Assembly: GCA_964471535.1 (NCBI GenBank)
Contig: CAYYHA010000051.1
Span: 1 to 21,767, forward strand
From: CAYYHA01 sp964471535
Lineage (GTDB): Bacteria > Myxococcota > Myxococcia > SLRQ01
DNA: 21,767 nt
Direction: 5' to 3'
A program made the translations under genes and the position numbers. Positions within the stretch are counted from its first letter, which is position 1. Every line of letters begins with the position of its first letter. Under the pieces are notes generated by a model. It saw nothing but the letters and a program-made list of their open reading frames with translations, was not told the origin of the DNA and ran no database searches. Shown in pieces: positions 18,156 through 21,767 of the stretch.

Positions 18156-18980
18156 TCACCCCCCTCCCAAGCGCACCAGATCGAGCGAGACGTCGACCCC
18201 CTCCTGAGGGTCCAGATCCTCCAGGCAGCCCCGGCCCAAGGCCGCCCCCCCGCCGGCTGCCTCGTCGTAGACGGTGAAGACGAGCACCTGGCCGCTGCCC
18301 ACAGGCACCGGGGAGAGGTAGGCCCCAAAGACGTCGCGGCCGGTGGTCCGAGACACCGAAAGGGCGCGGGAGACGGTCGCCGTCAGCCAGGGGGCTTGGC
18401 GCTCGTGGGGGCTCGTACCCGTCTCGTCCGGCGTCAGGAGCCGAGCACAGTCCACGGTGTCTCCGACGGCGTCGATGCCCCGGTAGACGGTGATCACCGC
18501 CGATTGCACTGCATCCGCCTCCGCTGGTGCGAGGCCGTCGGCGTCGGCGTACACGTTGAAGCCCACGCGCAGGGTCGGCTCCGGCTCACAGCGGCCGCCG
18601 CTGCAGTAGGCCTCCTCGGCGATGAAGCGGCACTCCGGGCACGCCTGCTTGCGCACCATGTTGTCCGCCGACCCGCAGTCCCAGGAACTCACGCAGCAGG
18701 GGGGATCGGCGTCGGCGCAGCGGTACGGGAGCATGCACTGCCCCTCGAAGCACACCGTATCGGTGCCGCACCAGCGAGGGTCTTCCCAGCCCATGCCGTC
18801 GTCGGCACAGCGGCGGATCCGCGCCCCGTCGCAACCCAGGCTGCCGGGTGTGCACACCCGGGTCACGCAGCCGCCGTCGACCTCGATCTGAGCGTCGCTA
18901 CAGCCGGGTTCCGGCGTCGTGGGACACCCCACGGCGAGGAGCGCCAACGAGAGCGGAGGGATGAGACGCCAGGGATTCAC
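18156..18980 (-). CDS. Cys-rich lipoprotein of unknown function
   Basis: This 274-residue lipoprotein has signal peptide 1-18 ending in LAVGC, giving lipidated Cys19. Residues 19-135 hold about 17 Cys, including an adjacent Cys pair near 95 (DPPCCVSSWDC) and an ACPEC knuckle near 113-117. The C-terminal half (about 135-274) has almost no Cys and looks beta-rich. It includes LRVGFNVYADADG and a stretch typical of a small secreted domain. The GTG start overlaps the cytochrome stop by 4 bp (GTGA), so it is coupled to the upstream haem genes. I recognise no named family. Disulfide bonds formed by the DsbA-like protein of the same operon are a reasonable guess. Confidence 0.85.
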   Translation of the reverse strand: MNPWRLIPPLSLALLAVGCPTTPEPGCSDAQIEVDGGCVTRVCTPGSLGCDGARIRRCADDGMGWEDPRWCGTDTVCFEGQCMLPYRCADADPPCCVSSWDCGSADNMVRKQACPECRFIAEEAYCSGGRCEPEPTLRVGFNVYADADGLAPAEADAVQSAVITVYRGIDAVGDTVDCARLLTPDETGTSPHERQAPWLTATVSRALSVSRTTGRDVFGAYLSPVPVGSGQVLVFTVYDEAAGGGAALGRGCLEDLDPQEGVDVSLDLVRLGGG

Positions 18981-19987
18981 TCGTCGTCGACTACGATGCG
19001 CTTGCGCTTCTGCTTCACGTTGAGGAGACCCCCCTCGACGGTTGCATCCTTCTCCTTTGGTCCACCGAAGTCCTCGTCCGCCCAGTGCCGCTCCCGCTCC
19101 GCCTTGTCGAACATGACCACCGCCTCCATCGCGCGGCTGTAGATCTCGGTGAAGGCCTTGGCCAGCTCACGGTCGCGCTTCTTGCGCCCGCCGGTGAAGG
19201 GCTCTTTCATGCCCTTGCGGCCGTAACCCTCGAAGCGGGCGAGGAGCTTCTCGATTCTTCGCACCACCCGCGGATCCTTGTCGTTCACGCGGATCTTCCG
19301 GATGAGACCGGTCTTGTCCATGCCGATCCCGATGATGTGCTCACCCTTCACCCCGGGCACCTTTCCCTTCACGAAGACGACGTAGCCCGTCTTCTTCGTG
19401 CGGTCGATCTCCGAGACGGCAAGGGGGTCGTTGGGGATGAGGCGGACGCCTTCGGGGCCCTGGGTACCGGCATACACACCGAGCACGGTAAAGGTCGCAT
19501 CCTCAGGCTTGAGGGTGCGTCCGGTGAGGGCCTTGTGGCGTTCGAGACCCCATTTGTCGATGGTGTAGCGATCGCCGAAGTAGGCCTCCGCATCGGGGAA
19601 GAAGTCGGTCACACCGAGATGGCCCTCGCGGACGTAGGCGACCAGGTCCCAGATCTCGAGGTCGGAGACCACCGGCCCAAAGGCGGGCATGGTCGGCTTG
19701 CGACCCAGGGCGGGGCCGCCCTTCTTCACCAGGGTGAAGACCTGTGCGTCCGAGATCAGGTTCATGCGCGAGGGATCGTCGAGTGCCGGTGCCGGCGGGA
19801 CGGTGGCCACGGCACCCCGGCCGTGACCCTCTGCTCCGTGGCACGAGGCGCAGTGCAGGGCGAAGAGGCGGCGTCCCTGCACCTCGTCACCGACACGGGC
19901 CTTCTCTCCCGTTTGTGCCTGCGCGGCGGTGGCGAGGGCCGTGAGGCCGCCTAGGATCGACAGAACGATACAGCGCCGCATGCTCAT
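18977..19987 (-). CDS. Mono-haem cytochrome c with FMN_bind-like C-terminal region
   Basis: This exported 336-residue protein has a signal peptide ending AQA at about residue 24. A class I cytochrome c domain follows at 35-121, with haem site CASCH (Cys46, Cys49, His50) and probable distal ligand Met100 in KPTMPAFG. Electron transfer in the periplasm is the expected role. Residues about 125-260 include GYVVFVKGKVPGVKGEH and GIGMDKTGLIRKIRVND, which resemble an FMN_bind domain, but I see no clear flavin-attachment [ST]GAT-type site. The tail is charged and Lys/Arg-rich. ATG 19987 overlaps the upstream stop (ATGA). ATG 19981 has ggagg at a better distance (8 bases) and may be the true start. 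Confidence 0.9.
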   Translation of the reverse strand: MSMRRCIVLSILGGLTALATAAQAQTGEKARVGDEVQGRRLFALHCASCHGAEGHGRGAVATVPPAPALDDPSRMNLISDAQVFTLVKKGGPALGRKPTMPAFGPVVSDLEIWDLVAYVREGHLGVTDFFPDAEAYFGDRYTIDKWGLERHKALTGRTLKPEDATFTVLGVYAGTQGPEGVRLIPNDPLAVSEIDRTKKTGYVVFVKGKVPGVKGEHIIGIGMDKTGLIRKIRVNDKDPRVVRRIEKLLARFEGYGRKGMKEPFTGGRKKRDRELAKAFTEIYSRAMEAVVMFDKAERERHWADEDFGGPKEKDATVEGGLLNVKQKRKRIVVDDE

Positions 19988-20922
19988 CGCCTCCACTCGC
20001 TCGAATAGACCACCCGGGGCCAGGTGGAGAGGTCGTCGGTGATCGCCCACCAGTACTTCACGTGACACTTCGTGCAGGTTCCCTGCAGGGTCTCGGTCCA
20101 CTGCGTGCGGGCCTTCTTCATCTGCCCGGCCTCCGCCGCCGTGGCGAGCGCATCGAGCTCCGAAGCGAGGGACCGTGCCAGTGCGTCGTACTCGGAGGCC
20201 CCGACCTCGTACTTGTCGGGAACCGTACCCGGCAGGTTCTTTGCGGCTGCCTGCAGCGCCGCCACCGCCTCGGTGACCTTCGACTTCAGGGGTCGTTTTT
20301 CCTCGAGCGCGTCCACCAGCACGCCAGCCGGCTCGGAGAAAGCATCCATGACCGAGGCGGCGGTGGGTCCCGCGGCCTTCGGCGTCAGAGGGCCACGCAC
20401 TCCGCCGCTTCGCGGTGCGAGGCGCTTCTTGTGTCGCCCGAAGCCCATCGCTTCTTCCGCCTCGCTCTCGTCCTGCTTCGGGGTGTCGACCCCGACTCCG
20501 ATCTTGAACTCGATTTCGGGCAGCGCCTCCCCGCGCCGCTCTAGTTTCAGCACGTAGAGCCCCTGCGCGGGAGGCGTGAAGTGCAGCCCGTAGGACCCCG
20601 CCCCCCCGAGGGGATGGAGGCTGTAGCGATACTTCCGCGCCGGATCGGTCTCCCGATACAGGGTGGCGACCAGCGAAGCACCCTTCACGGGAACCCGCGA
20701 GCCGTACATGGGGTGCGGGGTCTCCGACTCCTGCGCCAAGTCGAGGAGCAGGGTCATCCGGTGACCCACCCGCGGCTTGGCCGGCTCCACCGTCAGATCG
20801 AAGTAGTAGTCGCCCCGCTTCTTGCGGAGGACCGTCGTGCCCTCGGCCAAGGCGAGCGAGGTCGCCACTGCGAGGGTGCCGGCACACAGGGCCATCGAGA
20901 CGACTTGGATCTTCCTCACCAC
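19984..20922 (-). CDS. YtkA-like domain protein with C-terminal CxxCH haem site (cytochrome c'-like)
   Basis: This exported 312-residue protein has a signal peptide ending LALA at about residue 26. Residues 38-130 form a beta-sandwich domain resembling YtkA/FixH-type periplasmic domains (EPAKPRVGHRM, PVKGASLVATLYR, GLYVLKLERR). A basic and acidic linker covers 145-185. Residues 190-292 are helical and end with CTKCH (Cys283, Cys286, His287), where class II cytochromes (c' and c556 types) carry haem. I therefore read it as a YtkA-like/cytochrome c'-like fusion; the haem fold is inferred from the position of CxxCH after a helical bundle. GTG 20922 has ggagg 3-4 bases upstream. It overlaps both neighbours. 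Confidence 0.85.
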   Translation of the reverse strand: MVRKIQVVSMALCAGTLAVATSLALAEGTTVLRKKRGDYYFDLTVEPAKPRVGHRMTLLLDLAQESETPHPMYGSRVPVKGASLVATLYRETDPARKYRYSLHPLGGAGSYGLHFTPPAQGLYVLKLERRGEALPEIEFKIGVGVDTPKQDESEAEEAMGFGRHKKRLAPRSGGVRGPLTPKAAGPTAASVMDAFSEPAGVLVDALEEKRPLKSKVTEAVAALQAAAKNLPGTVPDKYEVGASEYDALARSLASELDALATAAEAGQMKKARTQWTETLQGTCTKCHVKYWWAITDDLSTWPRVVYSSEWRR

Positions 20923-21767
20923 TTGCCTCCGTTGCCCACGTAGAGCAGCTCGTCCTCCAGCGCCCAGAGTAGGAGATCATGGTTCAGGGGCAGGATGAAC
21001 GGGCGGCCGTTCAAGAAGAGGGACGGCGTCCCTTCCACACCGAGCTTCGTACCCTGCGCCTTCTGTGCATCCACCGCCGCGGCGAAGGTCCCCGAGGCAA
21101 GGGCGCGCTCGGCGGCCTTGGGATCGAGCCCCACCTCCTTTGCGTATTGGAGGAGGTGCTCCCGGTCGAGGGCCTGCTGGTGGGTGTACAGCTTCTCTGC
21201 CAGGGCGAAGAACTTCCCGTGCTGCTTCGCGAACTCGGCCAACTGTGCGGCCTGGTGGGCGTTCGGGTGCTGCTTGAGGGGAAAGTGGAGGTAGCACCAG
21301 CGAAGCTGGTCCTTGGCGCCCGGCAGCGAGCGCGCATCGTGGAGCACCTGTTTGACCAGCGGCCATGCGAAGCCGCAGTAGGGGCATTCGAAATCGGCGA
21401 ACTCCACCAAGGTGACCTTGGCGTCCTTCGGGCCGAGGCAGGCCGCCGGATCCACCTCGATGGTCTTCCGCGCGCCGGGCTCGAAGCTCTCGTAGTACTT
21501 CTCCACGAAGCTGGTCACCTCCAGGGGCGCGCCGCCCGCCTTCACGAGGAGGCGGGCCAGCCCGATCATCCGCTGTCCGAGAAGGCACTCGGGCTGCCCC
21601 ACCAGACAGCCCTTCAGGGTCGTCGGCGCACCGCAGTCGCAGAGCGCATCCTCCGCCACCTTGAGCAGCGCCGCGCGTTCCGCATCGTCGAGATCGGTGT
21701 CGTCCACGCCGGGGAGGGCCCGCTGGAAGGCAGCGCTCGAGACGCCCGGGCTCGCGCCCCCCAAGCC
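20916..21767 (-). CDS. CcmH-like/DsbA-like thioredoxin-fold protein (N-terminus beyond window)
   Basis: The frame is open through the right edge, so the start and any signal peptide are missing; 283 residues are visible. The first visible part has a Cys cluster (CDCGAPTTLKGC, then a further Cys) followed by LARLLVKAGG and VTSFVEKYYESF. This layout resembles CcmH/NrfF-type apocytochrome-handling domains. The second part is a DsbA-like thioredoxin domain with active site CPYC (codons within 21375-21386) and cis-Pro in VEGTPSLFLNG. A role in disulfide control and haem attachment for the two CxxCH proteins encoded next is plausible. Its 3' end overlaps the following gene by 7 bp. The thioredoxin part is firm, the CcmH-like reading less so. 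Confidence 0.88.
   Translation of the reverse strand, partial: GLGGASPGVSSAAFQRALPGVDDTDLDDAERAALLKVAEDALCDCGAPTTLKGCLVGQPECLLGQRMIGLARLLVKAGGAPLEVTSFVEKYYESFEPGARKTIEVDPAACLGPKDAKVTLVEFADFECPYCGFAWPLVKQVLHDARSLPGAKDQLRWCYLHFPLKQHPNAHQAAQLAEFAKQHGKFFALAEKLYTHQQALDREHLLQYAKEVGLDPKAAERALASGTFAAAVDAQKAQGTKLGVEGTPSLFLNGRPFILPLNHDLLLWALEDELLYVGNGGKW

Noticed and set aside
17106..19142. A 678-codon plus-strand open frame
   Set aside because: It is antisense to the PATAN, lipoprotein and cytochrome genes and has no family-like motif.

Overview
This is a very GC-rich, almost fully coding bacterial window with 16 protein genes, two of them cut by the window edges. I saw no RNA gene, insertion sequence or CRISPR array. 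The most likely source is a myxobacterium-like (Myxococcota/Deltaproteobacteria) chromosome. The evidence is two cysteine-rich lipoproteins with MopE-type CDGxDxDCDG motifs, a lipoprotein with a Gly/Asp-rich linker, a PATAN (DUF4388) protein and a Ser/Thr kinase with zinc ribbons. The assignment is by gene content only.

Layout. (1) Positions 1-2251, minus: the N-terminal 750 residues of a large lipoprotein with a Big_1-like domain, six MopE-type motifs and Cys-rich repeats that also show at DNA level. (2) Positions 2455-8152, plus: a tight run of five genes. They are a maltose-type binding protein fused to a MalF permease, a MalG permease, a secreted TIG-domain lipoprotein with two related C-terminal modules, a 98-residue helical protein and an alpha/beta hydrolase. 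No MalK ATPase is present. (3) Positions 8166-9998, minus: an LD-carboxypeptidase (LdcA type) followed by a two-helix membrane protein. (4) Positions 10051-12858, plus: Mpl (murein tripeptide ligase), a TlpA-like thioredoxin and an inositol monophosphatase family enzyme, with overlapping ends. LdcA and Mpl are divergently transcribed and form consecutive steps of murein peptide recycling. (5) Positions 12746-21767, minus: eight genes. From upstream (right) to downstream (left) they are a CcmH-like/DsbA-like protein (cut by the edge), a YtkA-like protein with a C-terminal CxxCH, a mono-heme cytochrome c with an FMN_bind-like tail, a Cys-rich lipoprotein, a PATAN protein, a Cys-rich PKD/MopE-type lipoprotein, then after 142 bp TruD and a protein kinase with four double zinc ribbons.

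The best candidate for an undescribed system is the six-gene stretch 15415-21767. Its genes overlap or lie within 6 bp of each other. It combines disulfide/haem-handling machinery, two unusual c-type haem proteins, two Cys-rich lipoproteins and a cytoplasmic PATAN protein. I read it as an envelope redox module, but its electron donor, acceptor and function cannot be told from sequence alone.
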